A stretch of DNA of 64,000 nucleotides, taken from contig NZ_JABANC010000002.1 in assembly GCF_012931685.1 (NCBI RefSeq), positions 62,001 to 126,000 of the forward strand. Direction: 5' to 3'. The position numbers and the translations under genes were made by a program. Of the stretch, positions 25,331-34,370 are shown one piece after another. How positions within the stretch are numbered: the stretch's first letter is position 1; each line of letters starts with the position of its first letter. Under the pieces are notes generated by a model, which was not told the DNA's origin, did no database searches, and was given only the letters and a program-made list of their open reading frames with translations. Source of the stretch: Hanstruepera ponticola. Its GTDB lineage: Bacteria; Bacteroidota; Bacteroidia; Flavobacteriales; Flavobacteriaceae.

Positions 25331-26191
25331 TTATTGTTTTACAAAACGTTTAGTTGTAGTACCATTATCTGAAGATACTCTCACCAAATAAACTCCTTTT
25401 TGCCATTGTGAGGTATTAATAGAAAATTTAGAGTTATTTAATGTGTTGCTGTAAACTTTAGCACCTAAAATATTATAAATAGTTACTTGAGCATTTTTTT
25501 CTAAATTCGAGATATTTAAGTTTAAATTTCTAGAACTAGGATTTGGATAAATGCTAAAACTATTCTCCACTTTTAAATCTTGTCTGCTCAAAGTAGTCGA
25601 AGCCGTGATATTATCAACTCGAAGCGTTGCAGCAATCACTTCGCCTCGCCAATTATCAATATTTTCATCGGCAACACTAATTATTCGCATAGTGAAAGCA
25701 TTTGACAATACTTCAGAAACAGTGTTGGCTCCTTGAACAATTGTAAAATCACTCAAGCCTAACGGCAATGAAACACTATTCCATCCTGAACTAGCAGCGA
25801 CTACAACAGGAACAGTAGATATCATACGTGTTCCACCTGGACCTTGAAAAGCTAACCTTAAATGCAAGTCATTAGTTGTTACTTCTGCATCAAACTGTAT
25901 TTCAACTATACCTTCAGAAATAAAATCTCCAGACCATTGATTATTAGCATTAAAAATAGCCATTCTACTACCTATACTGCCAGCACCAGTTGAAGTATAT
26001 TCTAAAAAATTATCGTCAACTCCATCAGGACCTCCTGAAGCTACATTAACTGGTGAACTTGAACCAGTAGCTCCAATAATCCAGTTTTGCACTGTTCCGT
26101 CTTCAAAATCATCAACCTGACCAGCAGACACTTGTGAAAACACAACAACAGAAGTTAACATAAGTATTAAAAAAAGTAGTTTTTTCCTCAT
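25331..26191 (-). CDS. T9SS-secreted protein with carbohydrate-binding-like beta domain
   Basis: A 286-residue secreted protein. I chose ATG 26191, which gives a clean signal peptide MRKKLLFLILMLTSVVVFSQ; the ATG 39 bases upstream only adds a polar stretch. The mature part (about residues 20-205) begins VDDFEDGTVQNWIIG and looks like a beta-sandwich of the kind seen in carbohydrate-binding modules, ending ATLRVDNITAS. The C-terminus SIYPNPSSRNLNLNISNL to GVYLVRVSSDNGTTTKRFVK is a type IX sorting domain. No catalytic motif is visible. It lies 69 bases upstream of carB on the same strand but is followed by its own terminator. Confidence 0.8.
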   Translation of the reverse strand: MRKKLLFLILMLTSVVVFSQVSAGQVDDFEDGTVQNWIIGATGSSSPVNVASGGPDGVDDNFLEYTSTGAGSIGSRMAIFNANNQWSGDFISEGIVEIQFDAEVTTNDLHLRLAFQGPGGTRMISTVPVVVAASSGWNSVSLPLGLSDFTIVQGANTVSEVLSNAFTMRIISVADENIDNWRGEVIAATLRVDNITASTTLSRQDLKVENSFSIYPNPSSRNLNLNISNLEKNAQVTIYNILGAKVYSNTLNNSKFSINTSQWQKGVYLVRVSSDNGTTTKRFVKQ

Positions 26192-26260
26192 AGCACAATA
26201 TTTTCTACTAAAATAATACTTTTTGCGCAACTAAAATTAAATAACTGCTAATTGAACAAT

Positions 26261-29113
26261 TTATTTGCTTAAATACATTTTACGTCTAGAGTAAAGATTA
26301 TAAAACTCATCGTCTTTTAAGCTATCTATAAACAAGATACTTTCACCAGTACTCTTCATCTCTGGCCCTAATTGTTTATTGACATTTGGAAATTTGTTGA
26401 AAGAGAATACTGGTTGCTTTATGGCAAATCCATCTAATTTTGGGTTAAACTCAAAATCAGTTACTTTTTTCTCTCCTAACATCACTTTTGTAGCATAATT
26501 CACATAAGGCTCGCCGTAAGCTTTTGCAATAAATGGAACTGTTCTAGATGCTCTTGGGTTGGCTTCAATAATATAAACCTTATCATCTTTTATGGCAAAT
26601 TGGATATTAATCAACCCAACTGTGTTAAGTGCTAAAGCAATCTTTTTTGTATGATCTTTAATTTGTTGCATTACAAATTCACCCAAATTAAAAGGTGGTA
26701 ACGTAGCATTACTGTCACCAGAGTGAATTCCACATGGCTCAATATGCTCCATTATCCCTATGATGTAAACATTTTCGCCATCACATATTGCATCAGCTTC
26801 AGCCTCAATAGCACCATCTAAATAATGGTCTAACAGCAATTTATTATCAGGCATACCGCGTAATAAATCAACAACATGCTCTTCCAAATCTTTTTTGTTG
26901 ATAACAATCTTCATCCCTTGGCCTCCAAGTACGTAAGATGGTCTTACCAAAATTGGAAAGTTTAATTTATCTGCAACCGCTAATGCTTCATCCGCTGATG
27001 TGGCTACATCAAATTCAGGGTAAGGAATATCATTCTCTTTTAAAAGTTTAGAAAAACTTCCTCTGTCTTCGGCTAAATCTAAAGATTGGTAAGTTGTTCC
27101 TAAAATCTTAATACCATATCTATCTAGCTTTTCAGCCAGTTTCAAAGCAGTCTGACCACCTAACTGAACAATTACACCTTCTGGTTTTTCGTGTTGAATA
27201 ATATCGTAAATATGCTCCCAGAATACAGGTTCAAAGTATAGTTTATCTGCAATATCAAAATCGGTTGAAACTGTTTCTGGATTACAATTAATCATAATAG
27301 TTTCATAACCACATTCAGAAGCTGCCAAAACACCGTGAACACAGCAATAATCAAATTCGATACCCTGACCAATACGATTTGGTCCAGAACCTAAAACAAC
27401 TATTTTCTTTTTTTCACTTACTTCACTTTCATTAGCCGGTTTTACATGTCCGTTCTTATCTTGAACTTCATTTTCAAAAGTAGAGTAATAATAAGGTGTT
27501 TCAGCTTTAAATTCTGCAGCACAGGTATCAACTAATTTATAAACGCGCTTAACATTAAATTCTTCACGCTTTTTATATACTTGGCTTTCTAAACATTTAA
27601 GCATGTGAGCAATTTGTCTATCTCCATAGCCTTTTTGTTTAGCTTCTAAAAGTAAGTCTCGCTCAATAGTATCTATTGTGAATTTTGATATTTCTCTTTC
27701 CAAATGGAAAAGTTCTTCATATTGCTTTAAGAACCACATATCAATTTTTGTGATTTCGTGAATACGACTTAAAGGTATTCCCATTTGAATAGCATCATAA
27801 ATCACAAAAACACGATCCCAACTAGCGTTAGTAAGTTTATCAATTATCTGATCGTAATTCTTATAACCTTTACCATCAGCACCTAATCCGTTGCGTTTAA
27901 TTTCGAGTGATTGCGTAGCTTTGTGCAGGGCTTCTTGAAACGAACGACCAATTGCCATGACCTCACCTACTGCTTTCATTTGCAGACCTAGAGTCCTATC
28001 TGAGCCTTCAAACTTATCAAAATTCCAACGTGGTATTTTTACAACTACATAATCAATGGTTGGTTCAAACAATGCCGAAGTAGAACCCGTGATTTGATTC
28101 GTTAATTCATCTAAAGAATAACCAATCGCCAATTTCGTTGCTACTTTCGCAATTGGATAACCCGTGGCTTTACTTGCTAAAGCTGAAGAACGTGATACAC
28201 GTGGATTAATTTCAATAGCAATTATTTCTTCTTTTTCATCTGGACTTACTGCGAATTGCACATTACATCCTCCTTCAAAATCACCAATACTACGCATCAT
28301 ATGTATTGCCATATCGCGCATGCGCTGGAATGTTTTGTCAGATAAGGTCATAGCTGGTGCGATAGTAATAGAATCTCCTGTATGAATTCCCATTGGATCC
28401 ATATTCTCTATCGTACAGATAATTACAACGTTATCATTTTTATCACGAAGTAATTCCAATTCGTACTCCTTCCAACCCATCATGGCCTTATCAATCATCA
28501 CTTCATGAATAGGTGAAATTTCCAAACCACGTGTCAATAACTCATCAAAATCTTCCTCTTTGTAAACTATTGATGCTCCTGCTCCACCCAAAGTATAAGA
28601 TGCTCTAATTACTAATGGAAAACCAAATTCTTGAGCTATTTCTTTTCCTTTTAGGTACGACGTTGCTGTTGCTTGCGGTGCCATTGGAACTCCAATTTTC
28701 AACATCAACTCTCTAAACTGTTCACGATCTTCGGTAATATTAATGGCATCAATATCAACACCAATGAGTTTAACGTTAAAATCTTTCCATATCCCTTTTT
28801 CATCAGCTTCTATAGCTAAATTTAAAGCAGTTTGTCCTCCCATTGTAGGTAAAACAGCATCTATTTGCGGATGATCTTTTAGAACTTTAATAATTGATTT
28901 GGTAGTCAAAGGTAAAAGGTACACATGATCTGCCATGGAAGGGTCAGTCATGATTGTAGCTGGATTAGAGTTAATTAGGATAGTTTCAATCCCATCTTCT
29001 CGCAATGATCTTAAAGATTGTGTTCCAGAATAATCAAATTCGCATGCTTGACCTATGATGATTGGTCCAGAACCTATAATTAAAACCGATTTTATGTTTT
29101 TGTTTTTTGGCAT
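26261..29113 (-). CDS. carB: Carbamoyl-phosphate synthase large subunit, lacking the allosteric domain
   Basis: A 950-residue enzyme that makes carbamoyl phosphate from bicarbonate, ammonia (from CarA) and two ATP for pyrimidines and arginine. Both halves are present: LIIGSGPIIIGQACEFDYSG with the first ATP-grasp (about residues 120-330), and VVLGSGPNRIGQGIEFDYCC with the second (about 665-860), followed by EANPRASRTVPF. The protein ends just after KSTGESILFIDSL, where E. coli CarB continues with ~135 residues of the MGS domain that binds UMP and ornithine. The next gene begins 69 bases away, so this is not a frameshift. ATG 29113 is chosen because a TTG at 29134 lies in the promoter. carA is not in the window. 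Confidence 0.95.
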   Translation of the reverse strand: MPKNKNIKSVLIIGSGPIIIGQACEFDYSGTQSLRSLREDGIETILINSNPATIMTDPSMADHVYLLPLTTKSIIKVLKDHPQIDAVLPTMGGQTALNLAIEADEKGIWKDFNVKLIGVDIDAINITEDREQFRELMLKIGVPMAPQATATSYLKGKEIAQEFGFPLVIRASYTLGGAGASIVYKEEDFDELLTRGLEISPIHEVMIDKAMMGWKEYELELLRDKNDNVVIICTIENMDPMGIHTGDSITIAPAMTLSDKTFQRMRDMAIHMMRSIGDFEGGCNVQFAVSPDEKEEIIAIEINPRVSRSSALASKATGYPIAKVATKLAIGYSLDELTNQITGSTSALFEPTIDYVVVKIPRWNFDKFEGSDRTLGLQMKAVGEVMAIGRSFQEALHKATQSLEIKRNGLGADGKGYKNYDQIIDKLTNASWDRVFVIYDAIQMGIPLSRIHEITKIDMWFLKQYEELFHLEREISKFTIDTIERDLLLEAKQKGYGDRQIAHMLKCLESQVYKKREEFNVKRVYKLVDTCAAEFKAETPYYYSTFENEVQDKNGHVKPANESEVSEKKKIVVLGSGPNRIGQGIEFDYCCVHGVLAASECGYETIMINCNPETVSTDFDIADKLYFEPVFWEHIYDIIQHEKPEGVIVQLGGQTALKLAEKLDRYGIKILGTTYQSLDLAEDRGSFSKLLKENDIPYPEFDVATSADEALAVADKLNFPILVRPSYVLGGQGMKIVINKKDLEEHVVDLLRGMPDNKLLLDHYLDGAIEAEADAICDGENVYIIGIMEHIEPCGIHSGDSNATLPPFNLGEFVMQQIKDHTKKIALALNTVGLINIQFAIKDDKVYIIEANPRASRTVPFIAKAYGEPYVNYATKVMLGEKKVTDFEFNPKLDGFAIKQPVFSFNKFPNVNKQLGPEMKSTGESILFIDSLKDDEFYNLYSRRKMYLSK

Positions 29114-29131
29114 GTTGAAAATTTTGTTTTG

Positions 29132-29139
29132 CAAAAATA
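29132..29139 (-). promoter_or_regulatory. Promoter -7 element of carB
   Basis: On the minus strand TATTTTTG matches TAnnTTTG, 18 bases before the carB ATG. No clear -33 element is seen at 19 bases. Confidence 0.5.
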
Positions 29140-29159
29140 GTTATCAATAGGGTACAAAA

Positions 29160-29187
29160 AAAGGTGTTACGCCTAAGTAACACCTTT
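29160..29187 (-). terminator. Terminator of rpmH
   Basis: AAAGGTGTTAC (29160-29170) pairs with GTAACACCTTT (29177-29187); on the minus strand a run of T follows. It separates rpmH from carB. Confidence 0.85.
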
Positions 29188-29210
29188 AAAATATTAACAA
29201 TTGTTAATCA

Positions 29211-29372
29211 TTATTTCTTATGTCTTGGTTCAGAAGATACAGATAATTTCTTTCTTCCTTTTGCTCTTCTACGTGCAAGGACTTTTCTACCATTAACAGT
29301 AGCCATTCTTTCTCTAAAGCCATGCTTGTTTTTTCTTTTACGCTTTGATGGCTGAAATGTTCTTTTGCTCAT
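29211..29372 (-). CDS. rpmH: 50S ribosomal protein L34
   Basis: A 53-residue, highly basic protein starting [19 protein letters not shown] and containing the L34 signature [20 protein letters not shown]; the tail [13 protein letters not shown] is a small extension common in Bacteroidota. L34 sits in the large ribosomal subunit at the 23S rRNA core. The gene has its own strong promoter and terminator. In many bacteria rpmH lies beside dnaA and rnpA near the origin; here the neighbours are carB and a TPR protein gene, so no origin is implied. Confidence 0.96.
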   Translation of the reverse strand: MSKRTFQPSKRKRKNKHGFRERMATVNGRKVLARRRAKGRKKLSVSSEPRHKK

Positions 29373-29444
29373 TATTTATATCTTTAAAATCTTCTTATTT
29401 ATTTTTAGAACTGGGATTTCAAAACATACTCCCAAAACTGCGTG

Positions 29445-29475
29445 CAAATATACAAACCCTTTTTTATTTGACAAA
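29445..29475 (-). promoter_or_regulatory. Promoter of rpmH
   Basis: On the minus strand TTTG (29475-29472), a 19-base spacer and TATATTTG (29452-29445) match the Bacteroidota housekeeping promoter fully. The leader to the ATG is about 65 bases. Confidence 0.8.
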
Positions 29476-29589
29476 CCTTATTTTAAAAATATTTTTTCAA
29501 TAAAATTTTAGTTTCTTTGCAGTCTAATAGAAGTGAAATTGAACACTTGTTGAAAACACAACAAGCTTTTTATAAAACATCATTAAAAT

Positions 29590-30168
29590 ATGTATAATAA
29601 AATTATCAAATTAATTATTGCTTTCGGGATTATTGCTTTTGCAATTTATCAGTTTATTGAAGGAAATATTGGTAATGGTATCATGTATATTCTACTTTCT
29701 GGAATATTTATCTTTTTATATTTTAAAAATGAATTCATTTTATTAGCCTTTTTAAGGTTGCGAAAGCAAGATTTTGAAGGTGCAAAAAAATGGTTGAACA
29801 AAATTAAGAATCCGAGTGCTGCATTAGTAAAAAAACAACAAGGTTATTACAATTATTTACATGGCATCATGGTGTCACAAGATAATATGAATGAGGCCGA
29901 AAAATATTTTAAGAATGCCATTTCATTGGGTTTATCTATGGATCATGACCTAGCCATGGCAAAACTTAATTTGGCTGGTATTGCATTTTCAAAAAGAAGA
30001 AAGCAAGAAGCTCAATTATTATTGAAGGAAGCAGAAAAATTAGACAAGAGAAATATTTTGGCAGATCAAATAAAAATGTTCAAACAACAAATGAAAAAAG
30101 CTGCCATCCCTAAACAACACTATGGTCAACCAACTTCGTCAAGACAAAATAGACGTAGCAGAAGGTAA
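29590..30168 (+). CDS. Small membrane-anchored TPR protein
   Basis: A 192-residue protein with two N-terminal transmembrane helices (about residues 5-22 and 30-52, with a short INGN-type turn) and cytoplasmic or periplasmic TPR helix pairs from ~55 to 165, for example DNMNEAEKYFKNAISLG and KRRKQEAQLLLKEAEKLDKR. The tail is basic (SSRQNRRSRR). No enzyme motif is present; TPR proteins scaffold other proteins. It converges with the cardiolipin synthase gene 2 bases away. Confidence 0.75.
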   Translation: MYNKIIKLIIAFGIIAFAIYQFIEGNIGNGIMYILLSGIFIFLYFKNEFILLAFLRLRKQDFEGAKKWLNKIKNPSAALVKKQQGYYNYLHGIMVSQDNMNEAEKYFKNAISLGLSMDHDLAMAKLNLAGIAFSKRRKQEAQLLLKEAEKLDKRNILADQIKMFKQQMKKAAIPKQHYGQPTSSRQNRRSRR

Positions 30169-30170
30169 TA

Positions 30171-31625
30171 TTATAATAAGGGAGACCACAGCCTAGCATA
30201 GGATTCTTTAAGTTTGTTTGAAATTGGTCTTTCTTGCCAACGCTTTAAATCTAGTTCTTCAGATTCTTTTAAATCATCTAGAAAATGTTGTTTTAATTCA
30301 ACGCTGGTTTTCTTGTCATAGATTATTGCATTAATTTCAAAATTAATATTAAAGCTCCTATGGTCCATATTGGTTGTTCCTACTGTTGACAGTATATCGT
30401 CTACAACCATAGTTTTTGCGTGAATAAATCCATTACAATATCTATATACCTTTACTCCTGCTTCTAACAATGGTTCTATGTAGGAGTTGGTAGCATGTTT
30501 AGCTGTCCATGAATCAGACATTTTGGGTATTATTAACCGAACATCAATATTACTTTTAGCTGCAACTTGTAAAGCCGTGATTATCTCATCGTTTGGAATA
30601 AAATAAGGCGTTGTAACATATACATAGTCCTCTGCTCTATTAATAGAAACAAACATAGCTTCCATAATGTTAGGCCAATTGGTATCTGGACCGCTAGCAG
30701 ATATTTGTACAGCTGTTTCATGCTTGGTTTTTACCTCCGGAAATAATTCTTCGGTAATCTTTAAATCAGAATTGGATACAAAATTCCACGTCATTAAAAA
30801 ATTTACTTGAAGTGGTTTAACCGCTTCTCCTACTATTCTTACGTGCGTGTCTCTCCAAAATGATTCTCCATTTTTATAATTAACATAATTATCAGATACA
30901 TTTATACCTCCAACGTAACCAATTTTGCCATCAATTATTGCAATTTTTCGATGATTTCTATAATTCAATTTTCCTGTAAATCCACGAAATAATACTGGCA
31001 TAAATGCATTGCATTCAACACCAGATTCTTTCATTTTCCGTTTAGCTTTATTTGATATCTTGCTACCTACGTCATCGACACTTACTTTTACTGAAACTCC
31101 GTTTCGAGCTCTTTCGCAAATAATATCAATTAATTGTGTGCCAATATTATCATCTTTGAGGATATAATATTCAAGGTGAATATGGTGTTTTGCCTTTTTT
31201 AAATCTTCAAATAACAATTTAAATTTTGTTTTACCATTTTTCAATAATGCCACCTCATTGTAACGTGTTAAAGGTGTATGTTCTGAATTGTACAGAAGAT
31301 GTACTAATTTCATTTTTTCGTCCAACAAATCATCAAATTCTTCGAGCTCTTTAGAATTTAGAGTAAAATCTTCACTGATTTTTTTCACTATACTCTTGTT
31401 CAAAACGTTTTTTCGATTAAATATTTTACTCTTACGATACTCCTGACCGAAAAAATAATAAACCAATAATCCAACAAAAGGAAACATCACCAAAACCAGA
31501 ATATAGGTAATGGTTTTAGTAGGATTAATGTTTTTAAAAAGAATAATGGCAATAGCAAAAATTACCAGTATGTAATTTAAGCCTAATAGTAAAGACCAGA
31601 TATGCTCCTTTATATATTCAATCAT
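30171..31625 (-). CDS. cls: Cardiolipin synthase
   Basis: A 484-residue inner-membrane enzyme with two N-terminal transmembrane helices (about residues 10-30 and 38-60, with the PFVGLLVYYFFGQEYRK motif) and two phospholipase D half-sites: NHRKIAIIDGKIGYVGGIN and IHAKTMVVDDILSTVGTTNM, each with the HxKx4D pattern. It joins two phosphatidylglycerol molecules (ClsA type) to cardiolipin and glycerol. The start overlaps the stop of the upstream lytic transglycosylase gene by one base, so the two envelope enzymes are co-translated. Confidence 0.92.
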   Translation of the reverse strand: MIEYIKEHIWSLLLGLNYILVIFAIAIILFKNINPTKTITYILVLVMFPFVGLLVYYFFGQEYRKSKIFNRKNVLNKSIVKKISEDFTLNSKELEEFDDLLDEKMKLVHLLYNSEHTPLTRYNEVALLKNGKTKFKLLFEDLKKAKHHIHLEYYILKDDNIGTQLIDIICERARNGVSVKVSVDDVGSKISNKAKRKMKESGVECNAFMPVLFRGFTGKLNYRNHRKIAIIDGKIGYVGGINVSDNYVNYKNGESFWRDTHVRIVGEAVKPLQVNFLMTWNFVSNSDLKITEELFPEVKTKHETAVQISASGPDTNWPNIMEAMFVSINRAEDYVYVTTPYFIPNDEIITALQVAAKSNIDVRLIIPKMSDSWTAKHATNSYIEPLLEAGVKVYRYCNGFIHAKTMVVDDILSTVGTTNMDHRSFNINFEINAIIYDKKTSVELKQHFLDDLKESEELDLKRWQERPISNKLKESYARLWSPLL

Positions 31626-32554
31626 TAAGGGTTTGTTGAATAATAGCCAGGCTTAGGTATTTCAATAAAGTATTGCTTTCTTGATTTATTGTTTAAATGA
31701 GGCTCTCGCAACCAAGGATTGTGAATTTTGAGAATTTTATAATTGATACTGAACTTTTCGGCAAAAGCTGTAAAATCAGTTACTGCTGTATCAACCTCAA
31801 CTTTGAATGTTGGAACATCTTTATACAAATCCTTTGTTCTAAAGTTAAATCCGTATTTATCAGGGTGGGACAATATTTCTTTTAATGCCACGATACGGAA
31901 CATGTAACGCCCTGTTTCTTCGCCTAATAATAAATCATAATAATCTGATACATTTTGCTCTTGTAAGCGTCTTGAAATTCCAGACATACCAGCATTATAA
32001 GCTGCTGCTGCCAAGGTCCAAGAACCCAATTTTTCCTTTGATTCTTTCAAATATTTACAAGCAACTTCAGTTGCCATTTCTAAATGGTAACGTTCATCAA
32101 CATTATCATTTACTTCTAGCCCAAATTCTCTTCCAGTTGCTGGCATTATTTGCCAAACTCCTCTTGCTCCAGCTGGTGACACCACATTAACCAAACCACT
32201 CTCGATTACTGCTAAGTATTTAAAATCATCTGGAATACCATTTTTTTTCAAAATAGGCTCAATTATAGGAAAATATTTATGTGCTCTTTTAAACATAAGT
32301 AACCCATTGGATTGCCAATACGTATTAACTAAAAGCTCACGATCCATACGCTCCAAAATATCTGGGTTTTTAAGTGGTAACGGCTCTCCTGCAAAATCTA
32401 AATTATCAGGAACTTGTAGCGCGTAAACGTTATAATCGTTAATAAGTTTTCGTTCAAAATTTTCATCACTTGGAGCATCCTGAAGTGCAAAAATGAAAAT
32501 CATGCCGAGTGCAAATAATCCTATAATTGATAGTATGTTTTTAAGAGTTTTCAT
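31625..32554 (-). CDS. Lytic transglycosylase (SLT domain, MltD-like)
   Basis: A 309-residue exported enzyme: N-terminal membrane/signal segment (residues 8-24), a helical SLT domain with the catalytic Glu at E118 in LAVIESGLVN, followed by the family motifs SPAGARGVWQIMPATGREFG and AAAAYNAGMSGISR. It cleaves the MurNAc-GlcNAc bond to form anhydro-muropeptides. The C-terminal ~60 residues lack complete LysM repeats but end in a LysM-like IHNPWLREPHL segment. It is coupled to cls downstream. Confidence 0.88.
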   Translation of the reverse strand: MKTLKNILSIIGLFALGMIFIFALQDAPSDENFERKLINDYNVYALQVPDNLDFAGEPLPLKNPDILERMDRELLVNTYWQSNGLLMFKRAHKYFPIIEPILKKNGIPDDFKYLAVIESGLVNVVSPAGARGVWQIMPATGREFGLEVNDNVDERYHLEMATEVACKYLKESKEKLGSWTLAAAAYNAGMSGISRRLQEQNVSDYYDLLLGEETGRYMFRIVALKEILSHPDKYGFNFRTKDLYKDVPTFKVEVDTAVTDFTAFAEKFSINYKILKIHNPWLREPHLNNKSRKQYFIEIPKPGYYSTNP

Positions 32555-32596
32555 TGCGAGGAATTTTTCATTAAAGTTATAAAAAAAAACGACATG

Positions 32597-33271
32597 TTAA
32601 TCTAGTCGTCCATTTAAAATTAGTTTAGGCAAATTTTCATTAAACCACTTAAATTTATTGATAATCATAATATGTGTACCACCTTTTATTTTTATACAAT
32701 TAGTAATATGATGACACGGAAACACCATATCTTGATCACCATGAATATGAATAGCTTCTGGAATTGGTTTGTCTTGATTCCAACAAACCATATTTTTTAA
32801 AGCCCAATCTAAATAACGTTTATCGTTGACTGATAAGTACTTTTTATATAGCTCAATTCGTTTTTTTACATTAGATCCAAAGGCATATTTTGCAAACATA
32901 TCTATGTGACTTACCAAACTTGTTGGAGCTATAGCGTAAGCCTTTGTTTTACGAGCTATTCTCATGCGTTTTGGAAGTTCGTGCTTTGAACTAACGCTAG
33001 ATATGATTATCAAGCGCTTTAACTTTAAATGCTTGCTCATTTCCTGAACCAAAACACCTCCAAAAGACACACCAACTAATACCAAGTTCTCATGTTTAAT
33101 TTTTTGGGTCATCCTTATGGCATAAGCCTCTAAAGTTTCATCACGTTCTGGAATTAACCATTCTAAATAATGTATTTTAAACTGGTTTTCAGGCAGTTGT
33201 ATGTTTTCAAATATTTTTGGACTCGCAGCCATTCCTGGCATGAAATAAACATGTATTATATCTTGATTCAT
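32597..33271 (-). CDS. Alpha/beta-hydrolase fold protein
   Basis: A 224-residue cytoplasmic protein. The nucleophile elbow LVLVGVSFGGVLVQEM places Ser at S69 in GxSxG, HIHGDQDMVFP holds the likely acid, and GGTHIMI the catalytic His. The cap is small and basic (KRMRIARKTKAYA). The family includes esterases, thioesterases and amidases; nothing narrows the substrate. It is alone on the minus strand, 42 bases upstream of the transglycosylase gene, and diverges from the GNAT-like gene. Confidence 0.8.
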   Translation of the reverse strand: MNQDIIHVYFMPGMAASPKIFENIQLPENQFKIHYLEWLIPERDETLEAYAIRMTQKIKHENLVLVGVSFGGVLVQEMSKHLKLKRLIIISSVSSKHELPKRMRIARKTKAYAIAPTSLVSHIDMFAKYAFGSNVKKRIELYKKYLSVNDKRYLDWALKNMVCWNQDKPIPEAIHIHGDQDMVFPCHHITNCIKIKGGTHIMIINKFKWFNENLPKLILNGRLD

Positions 33272-33316
33272 AAGGTATTATGCAAATATTATCTTTAAAA
33301 TGACAATAATTTTTCG

Positions 33317-33324
33317 TAAATTTG
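33317..33324 (+). promoter_or_regulatory. Promoter -7 element of the GNAT-like gene
   Basis: TAAATTTG matches TAnnTTTG, 63 bases before the ATG; no clear -33. Confidence 0.5.
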
Positions 33325-33386
33325 CGTTACAAAACTATATAAAATAGTCCTACTCCTTATAGTTCCAATTAATAAAAAAGATTATT

Positions 33387-33683
33387 ATGATAGAAGCACA
33401 TGAACTCGTTGACAATGATTTTTTGCGTCAGTTTGAATTAAAAATTGATAATGAACTTGCGAAAATTGAATACTCCCTTCAAGAGCGTAAAATTTTCTTA
33501 ACTAAATTAATTATTCCTGAAACTATTTTTACGGAAGAATTTCAAAACGAATTTATTAGAACCGTATTTGAACATATTGAAGAACGCAATTTAAGCGTTG
33601 TTCCTACGAGTCCTGAAATAGCAAAATTTATTAGACGAAATAGACAATACAAAAGTATGCTCCCAGTAGGAGTTAGGATATAA
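33387..33683 (+). CDS. Small GNAT-like (COG2388-type) protein without the usual acetyl-CoA loop
   Basis: A 98-residue protein that follows the YjdJ/COG2388 acetyltransferase pattern: FELKIDNELAKIEYSLQERK for the first strands, IFLTKLIIPETIF, a helix, then LSVVPTSPEIAKFIRRNRQY, where the family has LVPLCPFVAAYIKRHPEW. The loop between strand and helix, normally R/QGxGxG/A for acetyl-CoA, reads TEEFQNEFIR here, so the cofactor site looks lost. It may be a binding protein rather than an enzyme. Single-gene transcript with its own promoter and a strong terminator. Confidence 0.65.
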   Translation: MIEAHELVDNDFLRQFELKIDNELAKIEYSLQERKIFLTKLIIPETIFTEEFQNEFIRTVFEHIEERNLSVVPTSPEIAKFIRRNRQYKSMLPVGVRI

Positions 33684-33689
33684 AAAAAA

Positions 33690-33708
33690 GCCGAAATTAA
33701 ATTTCGGC
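33690..33708. terminator. Bidirectional terminator
   Basis: GCCGAAAT (33690-33697) and ATTTCGGC (33701-33708) with a 3-base loop, flanked by eight A on the left and a T-tract on the right, serving both converging genes. Confidence 0.9.
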
Positions 33709-33735
33709 TTTTTTTTATTTATATTTCGTTTAATT

Positions 33736-34266
33736 CTATTGCTTTTCAAAAACATAGGTCAAATCTTGAACTACAGTTATCTCAAAAGTATCAATGTCTT
33801 TCGCAACAAAACCATCTTCAATGGTCATAAACAAAGTGTTTCCTTCCAATAGAAAAGTAGCTTCAACATCATTGTAATTTATAATTCCAGAATTATTACT
33901 TAACATATAACTTAATGGAATATCAACACGTTCATTATTAAATGAACTAGCTACCATATAAACTAAAGTACCATTTTCATCCCGAGTATTGTAAGTAACA
34001 GTATCAGAAAAGTAAATTATACCACTGTTATTATTATTAATAATGATTTCTGTATCGTAAGGTGAGTTAGTTCCTATATAAACAACATCGGTTAAGTTGC
34101 CATCATTGTGAAAATCAATAGGTGTTTCAATTGTTTTCATTGATAACCTCCAAACACCTTTAAAATTATTTGATCTATCAGATAAGTTGTCATCATTATC
34201 AGTGGAACAAGCGGTAAAGGAAAGGATCAAAAATATTGCACCAATAATAGATAAGGCTTTAGACAT
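33736..34266 (-). CDS. Hypothetical lipoprotein, lipocalin-like
   Basis: A 176-residue lipoprotein. The ATG at 34266 gives MSKALSIIGAIFLILSFTAC with the lipid Cys at residue 20; the longer frame only adds a hydrophilic stretch before the signal peptide. The mature part starts with an Asn/Asp-rich linker (STDNDDNLSDRSNN), then FKGVWRLS and alternating strands with a recurring ITVVQDLTYVFEKQ end, the pattern of the lipocalin-like lipoproteins common in Flavobacteriaceae. No ligand can be named. It lies between two terminator regions. Confidence 0.7.
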   Translation of the reverse strand: MSKALSIIGAIFLILSFTACSTDNDDNLSDRSNNFKGVWRLSMKTIETPIDFHNDGNLTDVVYIGTNSPYDTEIIINNNNSGIIYFSDTVTYNTRDENGTLVYMVASSFNNERVDIPLSYMLSNNSGIINYNDVEATFLLEGNTLFMTIEDGFVAKDIDTFEITVVQDLTYVFEKQ

Positions 34267-34370
34267 AAGTAGTTGATTTTGAGATGAAAATAATTTGTTT
34301 TCGAAAGACAAATGGAAAATAGAGGACAAAAAACATTAAAACTCGTTGAACTACTTGAAAAAACGAAGAA

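Noticed and set aside
26192-26260. Possible frameshift hiding the missing CarB allosteric domain
   Set aside because: Only 69 non-coding bases lie between carB and the next gene, too few for a domain of about 135 residues, and no matching motif is present in any frame.
29211-29475. Replication origin near rpmH
   Set aside because: No dnaA, rnpA, DnaA-box cluster or AT-rich unwinding repeats are nearby; the neighbours are carB and a TPR gene.
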